64,000 nucleotides of DNA from Numida meleagris (GCF_002078875.1 NC_034414.1:10652225-10716224); one strand, 5' to 3'; numbered from the stretch's first letter, positions 1-20,600 are shown. The notes: generated from the sequence alone by a model not told the origin. Made by a program: numbers and translations.

Positions 1-5616
<5,616 letters not shown>

Positions 5617-7289
5617 GTAAACTCCAGTTGTGTTCAGTACGATGATAGGAAGTCCTATTTTTTTTCACTGTGCAGACTTTAGCCTGATGCATTTCACTTA
5701 AAATTGAAAGGCCTTAATACTGTGAGAGGATTCTTTCTGCTCCGATGGAATCCCACTCCTATGCACTTTCACACACAGAATACAAAACTTTATTCAAAAA
5801 TTAAGTATTGTCTACCCTGATGCGAAGTTCTTTATGCCTTAGTTGGTATAAAATATCCTGATATAATGCTGCCTTGCTGAATATGGAATTCTTATTTTCC
5901 TCGAGGTACCTGCAATTTTTAGAAACATTCAATGACTTCAGTTACCAAAGTTGCAAGAACGTTTTGCTAACAAGGATATGTCTGATGAATTCTAATTTTG
6001 TCTTGTGTATTTCATGTTGTTTTTGAACATGAATAAGGAAAATTCTGTGCCTATATGAAAACCATATTCCTGTTGCAGTGCAAGCCTGTTGTGGGGTGTC
6101 TACTTCAGTGCAGTCGCGTGCTTAATGTAGTCATCTCAGAGCAACTGTTCAAGGACTGTGACAGAAATGCTAAATTTTGATACTCGTGGTTTAAAAAAGA
6201 AAAAAAAGAAAAAATCAGGTGCATCTATTTGATGATGCTTTTTATTCTTGTGCATAATATGATGGTTTGGTTTTTTTTTGCAGAAAATATTCAGGTTTGC
6301 AGTGGGTGTTCATGACAGTTCATTGAATGTGAGGCCATTATCATCTGTTGCCTTGCTGTTTTGTGGTAAAACATTAAAAATCTGTTCAGCTACTTAAATT
6401 ATTAAGGGATTTTATTCTTCTAGTTATAATGCTATATTTCCTGCCCTTACTCAGGTTCCTGTTTAAAAAAGAAGTCAACGTCACAATAGATTTTATCTTG
6501 CACCAATTTCTGGTATTAAATTGTAAAGAAATGAGATCATATTTCATTTATTCTTTGTATGTAAAACTTTAGGAGAATTAAAGATTTTTTTTTACAAAAG
6601 ATAGAAACTCGTGTTTCAAAATGGCTAGTCTATTTTAATGTGCCTTACATCTTTTCTTCCATCACAGACATAGCTTATATTGCCTTCAAGTTTGATGTGC
6701 GTCCAGAAATATACACATGGAAAGCAGAATGTGAAAACTTCGTGTAAAGCCTAATAGTAAGATAAACAACACTGTATATAGTAGATTTTAGATCATTTAG
6801 TTTTAAAATAAGAAACTTAATCAACAATCCACACAAATATAGGTATCTTAGGAACATTACAATTGTAGTGCTAATTGCAAAAATAAAAATGCATAAATTA
6901 AACTGCAAGTAAATAACCACCTTATGCAAGCCGCAAATACAGCTAGCTTTAAAGTACACTTTTTAATACTAAGCGTTTATATGCTGTGCAGATGAATGGC
7001 ATTAAAAAATGCACGTTGCTAATGTATGTTAGCATATTTTTGTTTACATTTACATTAGCTTGAAAAAGATGTAAGATTTCTAAGATAATTTTATGTAAAT
7101 TATTTTGCACTGTTTCACACGATTTATTATCTATTCTGCTCTTTGGACAGTTTAAATAACTGAGAAGGATTCTGCCCCCCCTCCCCCAATTACCTGTTTG
7201 TGGATTTGCTTTCAAAGGCCACTGATATGTGCTTTTTCAGTTTTACCTTATCAGTGCCAAATTACCCTTTGCGACTGTTATTACTATCA

Positions 7290-7376
7290 GTTTTTTTATT
7301 TTAATTTTACTTCACTTATTTATTTTATTCATTTTATTTTGTTTTTTTATTTTTTAATTATTTTTATTTCTTTTTT
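7290..7376 (+). repeat. T-rich low-complexity tract with ATTTA pentamers
   Basis: An irregular T/A tract with units such as TTATTTATTTTATTC and ATTATTTTTATTT near the end of the PDE3B 3'UTR. It could be an AU-rich mRNA stability element or simply an AT-rich simple repeat. Confidence 0.5.
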
Positions 7377-7419
7377 TTGTAACACGTGAGCAGTGTTAAA
7401 ACCAGATATTTCTGTCATC

Positions 7420-7425
7420 AATAAA
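7420..7425 (+). promoter_or_regulatory. Candidate poly(A) signal AATAAA for PDE3B
   Basis: A canonical hexamer about 1.8 kb after the stop codon, followed by moderately T-rich sequence. Earlier, weaker signals may also be used. Confidence 0.5.
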
Positions 7426-7440
7426 ATATTGCACTACTGA

Positions 7441-10400
7441 AGCTGCACTTACTGATCATTCACTTGTATTTTACATTTGCTGTTCATATATTTCCCTAGC
7501 AAATAATTTCAAGACTGCAGAAATTATGCTTGTTCCAATACGCTGTTAGCATTTTGTGTTTAGCCTCTGTACTTGTATGTTAAAAAAGGCACTTTAGTTC
7601 TACTTAGTTTAATTCTTTATTACTGACAAAAGTATGCAGATGTGCTTGTCTAAAGTTGCTGTTAGTCTTTTGCACGACAAGTTTCCATTTAGTTATCTTT
7701 TTAAAAGAGTATCATTAAAAAGTATTATAAAGAGACAATAAGAAGGTAAAAATAACATTTTATCTTTTACTAAAGCGTTGACTGCAGTTATATCTGGTGA
7801 CAACATTGCTAGCAACTTTCTTATCCCGCTTTTCTCTTATATTCTTTAGAAATATTGAAGAAATTTTTAAATTCAGGAAAAAGTGGTGAGCCTCAGTATT
7901 TATTAAACTAGACTCCTAATATATATATGTCCAATTAGATATTTTCAAATTACAGTAGCTTTCTTTGATGCTTAGTTGTGAATGTGTTCAAAAGTATCTT
8001 AGAATGTCTGTTATTTATGCATATGTAATATATGACTTACTGTTTCCCTAGGAGCTAATGTCATCAAAGGTTACTTAAGGGCAGTTTGCAGAAGTGAAGG
8101 TAACTTTAACTGAAGTGCTCTAACCTTCCAAAAATATTGATGGAGAATTATTTGAATGTTGTTTGGGCTGTTTATTCTTACAAAAGTAGGTGACACTCAT
8201 TTTGGTAATAGACTACTGGAAAGTTACAACTAATTTCGATCAGCGATCACACTTCTGTTCCACATCTACCAAGGTACAGTAAGGAGCACAGAGGAGTGCA
8301 CAGAACACCTTTAAAATATTTTCTAAAACAGCATTCACTTCTTGTTTGGTCAAGAAGTAGGCTAAATTAGCCTACACTGAGTTTTATGCTGCTACAGTAG
8401 ATATACTTATTGCCGATAATATTTTCAGTTTTAAGTAAAGCCTTTACAACACCTTTCCTGTCAAGGCAGTCTACCATCTCCTCATTGCCCTCTTCTACAA
8501 CGTAGGCTGGATTACTTGCTCCCATGCAATACAGTACATTCAGAACTACACTACGAGGTTAGTTTCCTGTAAGGAGCCAATTGCCTCTACATCTCTGGAG
8601 ACCTTTGGATGTCATGGTGGTACTAAACAGTCAAAAACAACTACTTGCCTCCTCTTCCTGTGAGTTATTCCTTCACAGCAAAGTCAGATGGTGAGTTGAA
8701 GACTCAAAATGGAAGGACTGGTGTAACATTACTTCAGGTGAGTTCAAGTATACAATGTTTGTGTAAGATCTTATTTGCTATATACATAAAACCATTTTTT
8801 ACTCGATACTTTTTTCATTCAACTTCCCAGCTTTCCTCAGAATTGTATTTCTGGACAGTGAGCTTCCTCTCTTCTGTGTAAATGCAAATGAGGTGATCAA
8901 TTGCTTTCATTTTTGCAGTGAGGAATTTTCCTTCTGATCGCTCCAGAATTAAGCCTTCAACTTGCTATAATTATCATACTGTGACTTTTCAGAGATGACA
9001 ATAGCAAAAGAACACAACTGTTAACTGGTCTTAACTGATCTATCTGATCTTAGTTCAATGGGGTCACAAGCAATTAATATTTTGTCTTCTGCTTAATGAA
9101 AAAGAGTAATGACATCTATTCCTGAGGTCCCAAGAAGGAAAGCTTATGAACTAAGCTGCTACAGGATAAACATTTCAGTGCACTTAAGTTGGCAGTGATG
9201 CTCCTGGCATAGTGTGCATACTCCAACATCCTTATTAATCCAGCAGATATACAACTCCTAACTTGAGACATATATGTGAATGTATTTATAAGTCTTAACC
9301 ATTAAGACAGATTGCTCTGTTTTGTTGTCCATTTTTACTCTCTTTTAAGACATTTCTGGCTCAGGCTTGAAATAATACTTCTGGTTCGTCTCACTTCTGT
9401 TATCTTTAAAACAAAAGAGTAGAAAGCAATTGCTTGTTTTGCTAATAATAGCGTTAAGCTAAAGAAAATGGTTTCGGTAAACTAAAGCTGCTTTTCTGTT
9501 GTACTGAGGTTGAAATGTCTGTCAGACTTAAAGTGCTATGTTGTGATTCATTCAGGATACTGAATAATGGATGTTCAATGCACTTAAGGGACTGACACAT
9601 AGTTCTACGTAACGCAGCAGACACCCTTTAAAAAGTGCACTACACAATCAGAAATGGTTGACTGGAAGGCTTCTTCTGGAATCTGTACACTGTGAGTCAC
9701 CTTTTGGTTTCTGTACCGCAAGAGATCACAGATGTTAGCAACTGCGGTGTATGGTTGATTCTAATGCACAGGCTGTATTACCTGGCAGGACATTAATATC
9801 TGCAAAACTGAGGAGACTAAAAAGCCTGTGCAGAGCAGAAACTTTCTATCGTGTGTTTTGTCTGTGAGTTTTCAGAAAAGCAGAAACAGAAATGCTTTAA
9901 CAATAAACCAATAGTCTTTAAATGATGAGATGGCATAGTGTTTCAGATGATTCCTATCGTTCACCTTGTGATTTGTCCATGTTCTAAATACTTTGCCAAA
10001 AAACAGGTGATGATTCACTTCTGACTCATCACTACAGGTCAGCAGAACCCTTTGCACCTTGGATGAGATCAAAGTTTTTCCATTTTACTTGTGTATAAAA
10101 CAAAGACTAATGCTTGGATTAAAAGCTATAATACAGAAAGTCCAAAGATTTGATATTGCTTATTGGAAGTGCCAGTTAGGCATGAAATCTTTCTCCCATG
10201 TGTGGTCATTCAAATGGACTTTCTTGTTGATTAATCTCTGTGGTACTGCTATTTTATCTGATGCATATTTTAACTAAGCTTCCTCTCAGTCAGAGAAGTG
10301 AATGAAAAAGCTTTTATCTTTGAGAATGGGTTTGTAATCATTTTGTTCTATTCAGTATGAAGAATTGCCAATACACAGTTTCTAATTTCAGATGCCACAC

Positions 10401-13400
10401 TCCAGGAAAAGTATCTGTCCATTAGATAGATAATTGAATTCCTATACATATCAGTGAGACTGAACAGAAACACAGAAGGGCATGGCCTAAAGAGAGAAGA
10501 GAAAGATTCAGTGAATTCAAGAGATTTCTCTGAGTCTAGAAAAAATAAGACTTCAGTGATACATTCAAAAGCTCTAAGTACTTAATAAGGCTGCTTCAAT
10601 GAGCAAAATAATCAGAATAATCTTTTCAGTGTTCATAATGTTTAGGACAACGATTGTCTAAGGACTGAAAAAGTTGTGACTCATTGAAAGAGATTATCTT
10701 AGAGTATGAAGGAAGTCCTATAAAGTCTGATAAACAGTTCTGAGAAAATATATTTCTGGGTGAGATGAGTGAACTGCGTGATTTACTGACCTCCTTTCTG
10801 GGCCTCTATTTTAAGTATTAGCACTAGAGATGGGATTTCATATGGATAATTTTGAATATCAATAAGAAAATGTACAAATGATAGAAAATAATCTTAAAGG
10901 TTTTCATTTACTGAGCATTTAGTGGTAACGCATCTCACACTCGAAATGGTCTTTTTATTTGTTGAGCAAGAAATTTAGAATCCCTTGGAGGAGAAGGAGG
11001 GAACTGTAATAAAAGTTTGAAGCATAGCTACAGTTAAGGTTCTGTGTACTTATGCACTTATGAATATATACTTATGAAAAAATAGAATATATAATATATA
11101 CTTAGGAAATGATACTTATGTATCTTATGAATAAGTGGAAAGACAGTAGCCAAATGTTTAAAATAAATAATGGAAGCTTTGGTTGCTAAAACTTAATACA
11201 CTTTAGATATTCATTATGCTATATGGCTCTGTAGAGCTTAAGAAAGTCCATACTGAGGGCATTTTAAGATATCAGATGCTTTTGAAGATAATGTAACTTA
11301 TATATTTAGAAAGAAAATTAGCTTTAGCAAGAGGGGATTTTTAGATAAAGCTTAGCTTTAGCTCTGAGGTTTTTCGCAGTCAACAAGGAATTGTTCTTAT
11401 TTTTTTTCAAATACGTAATGGTCTTTTCTAGCATGAAGAACTCAGCTAATCCTGTAGGCTGTATCTATCATTTGTGATGCAGTAAATGCATTGTTGAGAT
11501 TTGTTGCATTTCCCTCGCTTGTGACAATTTTGATTGTAGGTTACTTGAGAGAGAAATAGTATGGCTCTATGTAATGTAAAATACACTGGGACAAGATCAG
11601 AAGATGCCTTCAAGGAGGTTTGAAGATCAGTTTTTATGGTCCCATAAAGAGCAGTTACATGAACTTCCTAACCTATATAGACACCAGAAAGCTCGTAGGT
11701 ATCTAGCTTTTTTTTTTCCTGGAAAAATTAGACCTATGCAGTAATGCTATGGTGCATGCTCACCATCAGCACTATTGATTTAACTGAGTTTATTGTGCAA
11801 GTTAAAGACAACCAGTGGGCATTTGGGCTCCTTAAACTGGGGTGCATTTAGAGAGAAATTAAATTACCTTAGAGTAACTAAAATTCTTTAGTGTATTTTA
11901 TCCACAGTGGTTCTTCTACCTAATTTGCATTCCTTGCTCATATGAAATTCTGTCTGGATTGCCTATTTTGTGAAGGACCTGAGCAATGACTGAGCCATCT
12001 TGTTTTCCATCATTTTAGTGAGTGCATAAGATTATTTGGTGTGGACCCTCTTGTTTAGATACTAGCAGTGGGACTGATTTGATTAATCATCCTAACAAAT
12101 TAATTGAATGTAAAAAGCTCTTGTATATATAATATAAATACATGGTGTATAGGTATATATAGCATTCTCTTTTTTGGCTTTTGATAAGACAGTTTATACA
12201 AATTAAAAATATTTCCTTAAGGATTTTAGTACTAGTATAGACAAGCAAGTCAGCAGGTGCAAACAGCAAGGGAAAAAGTGAATTCTGTTTTCTGTTACAT
12301 TACTATAGGCTGTTATAAATAACATGTAAAATTTTGGGCAAGCAGCCATCTGCTGCAGTAGTAGTAAGCTATTGGATTAGATTGCACATTCTTGATTTGC
12401 TCCATTATTTTAATGGATTTAATCTATTTGGAATGTTACTTATTCAGGAGAATGTAGCAAACATAATGTCCCTTGAATTCTGGCAGTCTTCCTAAGAAAT
12501 GACCACTCTGAGTATGGGTTCTGCCTAATTCTAATCACATTGATATCGAAATAGTTGACAGTCTTCAGAAATATCTAAAGGGATAATCTAGAAATGGAAG
12601 AATGTGCTGATCCTCAAATTGTATGAAGGACAGAATAAGGCAAAATGTTTCCAGAACGGAAGTTTAATTTGATCTTGATTAGACAAAAGCTTTGTCTAAT
12701 ACCAGATACTAAAATAAGGCCCAATACCAAAACAAAACCTCAGACACCCAGCTGCTATGAAAATCCGTATCTGCTCTTTCACAGACCAATTTATACTGAG
12801 AATTTACCCTCTCAAGCTTGTATTTAAATAGTCCATTGCACTTGACTGTATTGTCTTGTTTTCATCTTTCCATCTGTCTCACCCAAAGATAAATTCTGAT
12901 CTGGCACTCAAGCAATTGTGATTTTTGTTCTGTTTATCCTTAGTCCTTACGTTTTCCAATTCAGTGCATTTTTGCAAAATGTACTTAGTATTATACTCTC
13001 CCCTTTTTCTAAATGACTTGATTATCTTGTTGTCGTTTTTCTGAACTTATTATTTTTCAGGTGAACATGCTCTCTTAATTGGAAGCATAATCTCCCTCGT
13101 CTACTCACTATACTAATACAAACCTTTAGGCTCACCCCAGGCTAAAAATATGCACATTAATGGCTTATTTTCACTATACAGACAACCACAGATCTAATTG
13201 TGCAGCACAATTACACATCAAATCAAGACAAAGCTTGCTTGATATGTCAGCTCAGGCTACTTTAACTCTTGTATAGCTAGCAGAGATTTGGAATTCAGAG
13301 AGAAAAGTACATTTCTAAAAAGTGATGATTGAGATTGCTGTGGGAGAATACTATGACCTGATGTCATAGTGCATATTACTTTTCACACTGAAGGCAGTGC

Positions 13401-16400
13401 AAATTAGAAGCAGAGCATGGGAAAAATGTATATTAACTGATCTTAAAATTTCTTAATGATCCTGAGTAACTATCCTCACTGTTACTTATATACCTGATTC
13501 CTCATCTACAGTAGTTTCAAGATATTCACATGCTTCATTGTTTAAAGATATTTCAGCTTAACAGCTAACTGAAGAGACCAGATTTTTGTTCTCTGTATAG
13601 ATAGCTGTATATTGTAATCAAGACATTTAAATCATATTTTGTAAATGAAGCAAATGAATTGTCTTGAATGTGTGATTAGCCTATACGTTTGTCAGTACAT
13701 TTCTGTGATGTACATTCTGGAAACACGCTTGAGCCTTCAACTTAACAAAAGCTAACAGTGCCAGTGTACAACCAAGTCTGAAATAATAAATTGTGTTGAC
13801 AGAGAAGCATATTAGCTTGGGCATAGTGCTGCCCTGATATGATCACATAATAAATGCTCAGTTCATAAATCAGTAGAGGTAGATTGCAGCAAGCCATAAT
13901 ACATGGCATAAACACATTCTTAGTTACTCTTATAGCTCTATAGAAACACAACCAAATTTTAAATGCTCCTGTAGTTATAGACAACATATCAGGACACAGT
14001 ATTCACAAGGAATGCTTGTGCCAGCAACAAATGCATATGTAGTTTCTGTATATTCATTCAATATCCTATCAACATAATATCTTTTGGCTGCAGAGTTAAA
14101 GCTCGTGTTTAACAATTCACAACAGATCCCAACTTCTTTTAAGAATTACAGCTTTTCAGAATGGATTTCCTTCATCCTTTTCCTGTGTTCTGTGTCATTG
14201 GCTCATAGACATATGAATTTATACTTGGTGCATCCAAAAAGGCCAGAGTCCAAAACGGAAGACCTTCTATTGATATTGGATCTGACTCATAAAAACATAC
14301 ACCTGTAAGATGGAGAGATTGTAGTGTGTACGTATGAAATGCATGTAAATCAACCAAATTATTTTCATGGTTACAGATTTATAACGTCTGCAAAATTAAT
14401 ACAAAATAGTGATCTTGTACTGGAAACTTACCTGCACAACAATAGTACCGAAGGAGGGATCACCAGAACAAATGCAGAAAGATTCATGACTTCACCTTAA
14501 ACGTGCGTGTTATGGTTGAGTCTAGTTAGTGGCAAGGAACATTTGGAGACATACTGAATCCCCCTGAACAGAGATTATGGTAAATTCCTGCAGCGCAAAG
14601 TCAGTGCATGTCACACTGTCGTGTGCGATACCGTAATACTGCCTACACTGTGGATGCAGGCTCATCCTCCCACTTGGAGTACACTGAAGCTTCATTTGCA
14701 AGAAAACCTAGTCAGCAGAATCTATGATCAGCAAAGTTGAAAGATAAGGAGTTCTTAGTTGATTTGTACAACTAAGCATGTTAGAAACTAACAAAAACCC
14801 ACCAATCTCGTTCAGTGATACTGAAACATTTCTTGTGGGGAACAACAAAAATATTAAGAATGCAATAATGCTGGCAAAAATATGATGAAAAAGTGAACTA
14901 TGGAACAAGTATTTGGGGGAAAATTCAACCAATGTATTTTTATCACAGAATAAATACATTAATTCCAAAAGAATGTAAGTAGCAGCCAGTTATGATTGGC
15001 ATTTTAGATTTAAAAAAAATTTCACCAGGAAATTCTAAACATATATCTAGTTACTAGTGCTCATTGCAAATCAATCACCATCTTATTAAGATGGAGAAAT
15101 GTCAGAGAACTGGAAGAAACAAATACGTCAATATTTCAAATGGCTAAATTGGATCTTTAAGATAATTCTAAGTCAGATATCTGAGGTAAAATAATGAAGA
15201 AGCTGATAAGAAATGAAATACAAATATAACTGATCTAGGCATACATTTATAGAAAAACTATGTCAGAGGTATTTGATTGTTCGAATGAGATTGTAAATTG
15301 GCAGATAACAGTAAAAGTTTGGACTGATATTTTAAGGCTTTTTATGAGGTATTTTGATTTAGAAATCAGAATAACATATAATCAATACAGTTCTCATTAA
15401 ATGGATTTAAGACTAATCAAGAGTTATTTCTGAAAATAAGGGAAAAGGGAATTATCTCTGGCCAGTTGTATTTTGAGAGTAACACCACGAGAACTAGTCC
15501 TTGATATTTTTTAATCCTTCTCCTGCTTCAATTAACATTTATTTGAAACATGTTTTAACTAAAGGATGTTCTGGAGGTCTTGTTACTCGGATGGCAAACT
15601 TAGATAGTAATAAAACTCTGGCAAGGAGTACAAGCGGGGATATGGGAAGAATTACCAGAAGTCTAGAAATGTAGAATTGAAAACTCTTCTATTCTGTTTC
15701 TTCATACTGAAAAGACCTAAATTTGGTAGATTTGACAGTTTTTGCATAAGCATTTCGCAAGCACCCAGCAGCTACTTATGCTGACAAAAGAAAAGCCTCA
15801 GCCTGGATAGTACAGAGAACCTCAGCAGCTTTCTCTTCTGTACTCGCTCTATATGCAAAAATCTTAGGAACAGATAATTTGCAGCTTTCATGGTGTGTCA
15901 AATACACAGGAATGAGGTTTATAACCATGCTCTCCTTTTGAAATCTTAAATCTCTGCAGAAAGGTAGTTCAGCAAGAAGAGTTGCTACTCCCCCCTCTTC
16001 AGAACACCAGAAACATGCTTTTGAGTTGTTCTCTGTGGGACACGTGGATCTCATCCTTAGACACAGTAAGTAATTTAATTTCCATCTGCTACAGCTTAAC
16101 TCCATAGACTTTTATGTAAGTGGGCTGATACCAGCTGTATTTGACACTTTTCTGTTGTTATTTAAAAAGAAAGGAAGTATTTCTGCTCAGTATAAGCTGA
16201 AAATATTAGGTAATATTGTGTCAAATTTCTGCCATTGAACTTTCCTGCAGCTCCAAGTCAAAGCAAAAGGTGCAAAAACAGCAAGACTCAATATTCAGCC
16301 TTGTTTGTAAACAGTTGTTTCCTCAGTGTGTGTGTTTTTCTGAACCCTATTTTGAAGTCCCACTACTACCCACACAGTGTAGACTTGTGCACTCACTGTA

Positions 16401-17429
16401 TTCGAAGCACTGGGTTCTCCTGTAGGGCCTTGCACGCATAAGAACCATAAAGCAATAGTTGTCAAACAGAATCAAAAACCGGGCTACCAGAAATCAAATA
16501 GCTTTTATCCCTAGAACCCGTGCTTAACATCCATTTAAAATTTGTTTCTCCTTACCCTACTCTCTCCTCCCTTCCAACAAGGTCTCTTCTCCTGCCAGAC
16601 TCACGAGCAGACTCTTTGTATAGCTGTACTGGACTCTCATAACACAAACAGGTTTCTTTAGACTACTGAGCCAGAGCTTAATTGTTACGTAATGCCTTGT
16701 GTTGGGAGGAAATGGAGGATGTGTCTGGAAATGCAATTAACTAGCAAAGAGCATTTCTGTAATTGTCAGGAGCATGGAAATAATGGAACACATTGCGTAT
16801 GTTACTAAACAAAAAGCAAGCCATAGAAGACATCAAAAGTGAATCATACACTTATCTGCCTTACTAGAAATTGAAGACCATATAGGAATATTGGGAATGA
16901 TGAAGGAGGGATTTTAATGCTTTAATTATCAATTTGTTTGTCAAGGCTGCAAATGATAACTTCTTAGTTACAGAAATGTAAACATATCTTTAAAATCTTT
17001 TTAGCTATGTGAATTTAATAGAGAATTATAAATAACAGCTTTGCTGGAATAATGTATACAGGATTTCTACAGATAAATCTGAGTATAAAAAATGGAGCCA
17101 TATTATCTATGTTATAAAAATATTCTCTCAAAGTAAAATAGCATGCTAAGAAATTAAAAACTGAATCAGAAGTTGGATTCAAAACAAATTTATGGAGTGG
17201 AAACATCAACTTTAAACACGGGATTTGTTTTATATTCTTGGTTGAGAGGTTTTTTTTTTTTTTTAAAACCAAGTAAAAAGAAACCATGAACTTGTGCACA
17301 AATGACCATAGTTTAAGTCATTAACATTTTTGTTCTTCCAACTTGAATACATTTAGAAATAGAAGGCACGTGACTCCTTGGCAGCAACTTGGACCATTTT
17401 ACTCCACCTGACAGTCTAGACACTTCTCT
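7441..17429. other. Intergenic region between the converging PDE3B and CYP2R1 genes
   Basis: About 10 kb of AT-rich DNA that should include the CYP2R1 3'UTR at its right end. Hexamers on the - strand at 17014-17019 and 16913-16918 (ATTAAA) are weak candidates for CYP2R1 polyadenylation. No conserved protein, RNA gene or recognisable LINE fragment was seen. Around 11045-11135 there is an imperfect AT-rich repeat built on ACTTATGA-like units. The short open frames look like chance. Confidence 0.6.
11045..11135. repeat. Imperfect AT-rich repeat with ACTTATGA-like units
   Basis: The motif ACTTATG recurs several times among TATA-rich spacers (CACTTATGAATATATACTTA, ATACTTATGTATCTTATGAA). It is degenerate, with no clear unit length. 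Confidence 0.4.
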
Positions 17430-17605
17430 TCATCGTCTTTCTGCACAAATGAGGTATGGCTGTGGTTGTAATGTCATGCCTAATCTTGGTTTGAGATCTG
17501 GAATCCCACCATGAGGAAAACACAGGTGAAATCGTTGTAGTAACGAAGTGAAAAACAAAAACAGTTCCATTCGAGCTAGCTGTTCTCCAAGACAATGTCT
17601 TCTTC
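17430..17605 (-). CDS. CYP2R1: CYP2R1 coding exon 5: heme-binding loop and C-terminus
   Basis: Reads [20 protein letters not shown], then the last strands with [20 protein letters not shown] and ERR before TGA at 17432-17430. The invariant heme-ligand Cys is in this exon. The acceptor is tctaatccag. Confidence 0.97.
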
Positions 17606-20600
17606 CTGGATTAGAAAAAAAAAGTTTTTGAAAAGACTTGTAAATTTTTTTACATTACATTTTCACTCTTGTGAATAAGAAATTGTGGTTTTGTAAGACA
17701 GATGAATGGATTACAAATTCTAGAAGTTATAAAATCAAGTAAGTACAAAGAAACAAAACAAGCAATAAAGACAGAATTCATCACATCTAACTTAGGCCAT
17801 TTAGAAGTTGTGCATCTGGTCCAAGAGAACTGTCTTGGTTCCTTTTTATTTTTTGAAGAGTATCTCAGTTAAACTAAGTCATCATTCTATAGACTGCAGA
17901 AGGAGGCAGTTAGTTTATACTGAACATCTAATTCTTAGGTTGCTATTCATACGTGAGGTAAATTACCCTTAATTATAGGCATAAAAAAATGCCTATAAGT
18001 TAGGACTCCCAGAATACTTTCTTGGGACATAATGCTGACCTTGACATAATTTGATCCTTGGACAAATACCTGCAATTTCTGGTGCTGACCAAAGTGATGA
18101 AATTTGAAAACTGGCTGTGTAAGTTGCCTGTATGCAACGACTTCAGCAGCAAATGACTATGCACGTTAATTCTGGAACAGATAACACTTAGTTGCCTTGA
18201 TGATGTGATATGTGTAGATTCTGCATATAAGGAGATAGTATACAGTCTTTTTTGCTGGTTTATATAATAATGAGTTTATTTATATAGAGGACATTATCCT
18301 AAAACGTGCTATTCCCAGAGTGCATTATATTGAATATATCTTTAAAGTAGCTGTTTCATCAGAACCATGGACTTAAATCATGCTGTCCATTTCTGATTTA
18401 TTGCCATCACTTTTATGTTGTATGTTCCTAGATTTATGAGAAGGAACAGTCAAAGGAATCGTTCTTACCTAATGAAAAAGGAATAAATGCATCTTTCTTG
18501 ACAAACTGTCCACTGCTGTCCAAAAATCTCTCAGGAAAAAACACTTCTGGGTTGTTCCAATATTTTTCATCAAAATGTACAGAGTAGAGGTTTGTAATAA
18601 CTGTTGTGCCTTCAGGAATAGAGTAACCACGTACAACAGTATCTTTGGAAGTCGCATGAAAAATACCTAGTGGAACTATGTTACAGAATCTTAGAACTTC
18701 GTGGAGAACAGCCTCAGTATATGGCATTTTACATTTCTCTTCTAAGGCAGGCATTTTGTTTGGGCCAATGACTAAATCGATTTCTTTTTGAACATGTCCT
18801 GTTAGGAAAAGGAATAAGTGAAAAATCCTTTATATTTTATAGCTTGAAAATGTACTTTTAAAAGAATACTGAAACAAAACATATCATACAAAGAAATATA
18901 GTAGCTTATATGTTTTTAACTTTAGACTTTTTTCTACCTCTTGCTAGTAGGAATTCTTGTTAGCATATATAACAGTAATCTTCGTTACAAGTTTAACCAT
19001 TAATAGTGAAATATGCTTTTACATACTCTTTTGTGCTTGAGTTTACTTCTGTTTCTTCAAAGTGAAGGGAACAAGCATGAGACTGCAAAGATAATATACT
19101 TTAAATACCTGAGTGGACACAGATAAAACTGATATTACCTATTTACACTTCCACTTGTCTAATTCTGCTGACTCTTTGAAACTGATAGAGAGTAAAATCA
19201 TTCACTCTTAAAATAATTCTCACTGTAGTGTATCAGATAAGAACCGCAGTAGCAAGATTTTGAATGTAATTGTAAAGAAAAAAAAAACTCAAGCAATTCT
19301 CATTTTTTTAAGCTATTTTTAGAAATAGGTTCATAGGAATAAGATCATTATTTAAATAATCTCAAAGGCATTCCGACCTCCACTTCCTTTTTTCCTGATA
19401 AACTTTCTTTGTTGAAACAGTCAAACAGCCCCTAATTAAAACAAATTTGAATGTTTACATTTAATGTGTGAATAATGAAACCCTGGGCAACGACAGAAAA
19501 ATTCTACCAAGAATCACCAGGTTCTTATATATTATATTGGATATATTGGTGTATATTGTAAAAGGTAATGGCAATTTTTATTTTTGTCTAGATTAACTGA
19601 TACTGAATTCTGACTCAGGAACGTGTTGTACTGCAGTATCTAAGATCAAAAGATTATTTTAGGTGAGTGGATTTCTACAAAACTGGCCAATGTATAGGAG
19701 ATAAAATAATGTTTTTCTTGATCTCTATTGAATAACAGTATCTTGGTCAGATCTTAATAGAGGAGGAGTTAGGATGTTTTTAGTCACTCTTTTTGACTAC
19801 TTATGTCACATAAAATACCTCTTTTCAACACAAATAAGCTGCCTAAAACTTAAGCACCTATAATCACATTCTATCACTTCTAATTTTTTTTAATTTTTTT
19901 CTTTTTTTGGTAGACTTTCTAATTGCACTACATCAAGCATGATGATGAATTATCAGAATTCAGAAACATAAAAGCAGTATTTAATTTTTTTAGAACTATT
20001 TGTTTTAATTCATCTGAAATATGCTGACCGCTTAAAAATAGCAATCTCAGTTTTAAACTTCCACAAAAGAAGTATTAGTTGTACTCAGTGAAGCCTAGGT
20101 ATTTCTCCTTAGTGTGTCTCTCAAAGTTTTTAGAGCAAACATTTTGAATCCTGTTAGACCTTGCTTTTAATACTAGGCTAGAGGAAGAATGTTGTCTATT
20201 TTTGGTCTTTAATCAGTTCCCTCATGTTCAGTGAATCAGCTAGCTAAAATCATTGAGGAAATGAAAATAAGAAAATATATAAGTTCTAGCTTTCAGATGA
20301 CATTGAGCAAACTTTGGTTCTACTCAGACAGATATTTTAACCAGTATTAAAAGCAGCTTAGTGAATATGAAACTTAAAATAATTATCATAAGCAAAAAAA
20401 GAGTTTTAGCATTTTATTTTATCTGAAAGATTTTTTACTATTTATAGCGTGTCAGGTCTTGAGACGTTTTCATAATTTAATAATTTTCAATGTCATTTAA
20501 ATAAAGCTCTATTTACCTTAAATATAAAATGTTATCTCTAATTTAAAATGAATAATTGCCTTAAGTTAAACAATATTCTAGCTGAGAAAATCAGAAGGTA

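Larger units (their letters stand above)
5617..7440 (+). other. PDE3B: PDE3B 3' untranslated region (extent inferred)
   Basis: Non-coding sequence after the PDE3B stop, AT-rich. Weak ATTAAA-type signals occur around 6510 and 6575, and a canonical AATAAA at 7420-7425 is the best candidate 3' end. A T-rich, ATTTA-containing tract at 7290-7376 could be an AU-rich stability element. The end point is inferred from the poly(A) signal only. Open frames in this segment are chance. Confidence 0.6.

Noticed and set aside
15776..16105. 109-codon - strand open frame in the PDE3B-CYP2R1 interval
   Set aside because: No motif, no splice context or promoter, and composition typical of chance translation.
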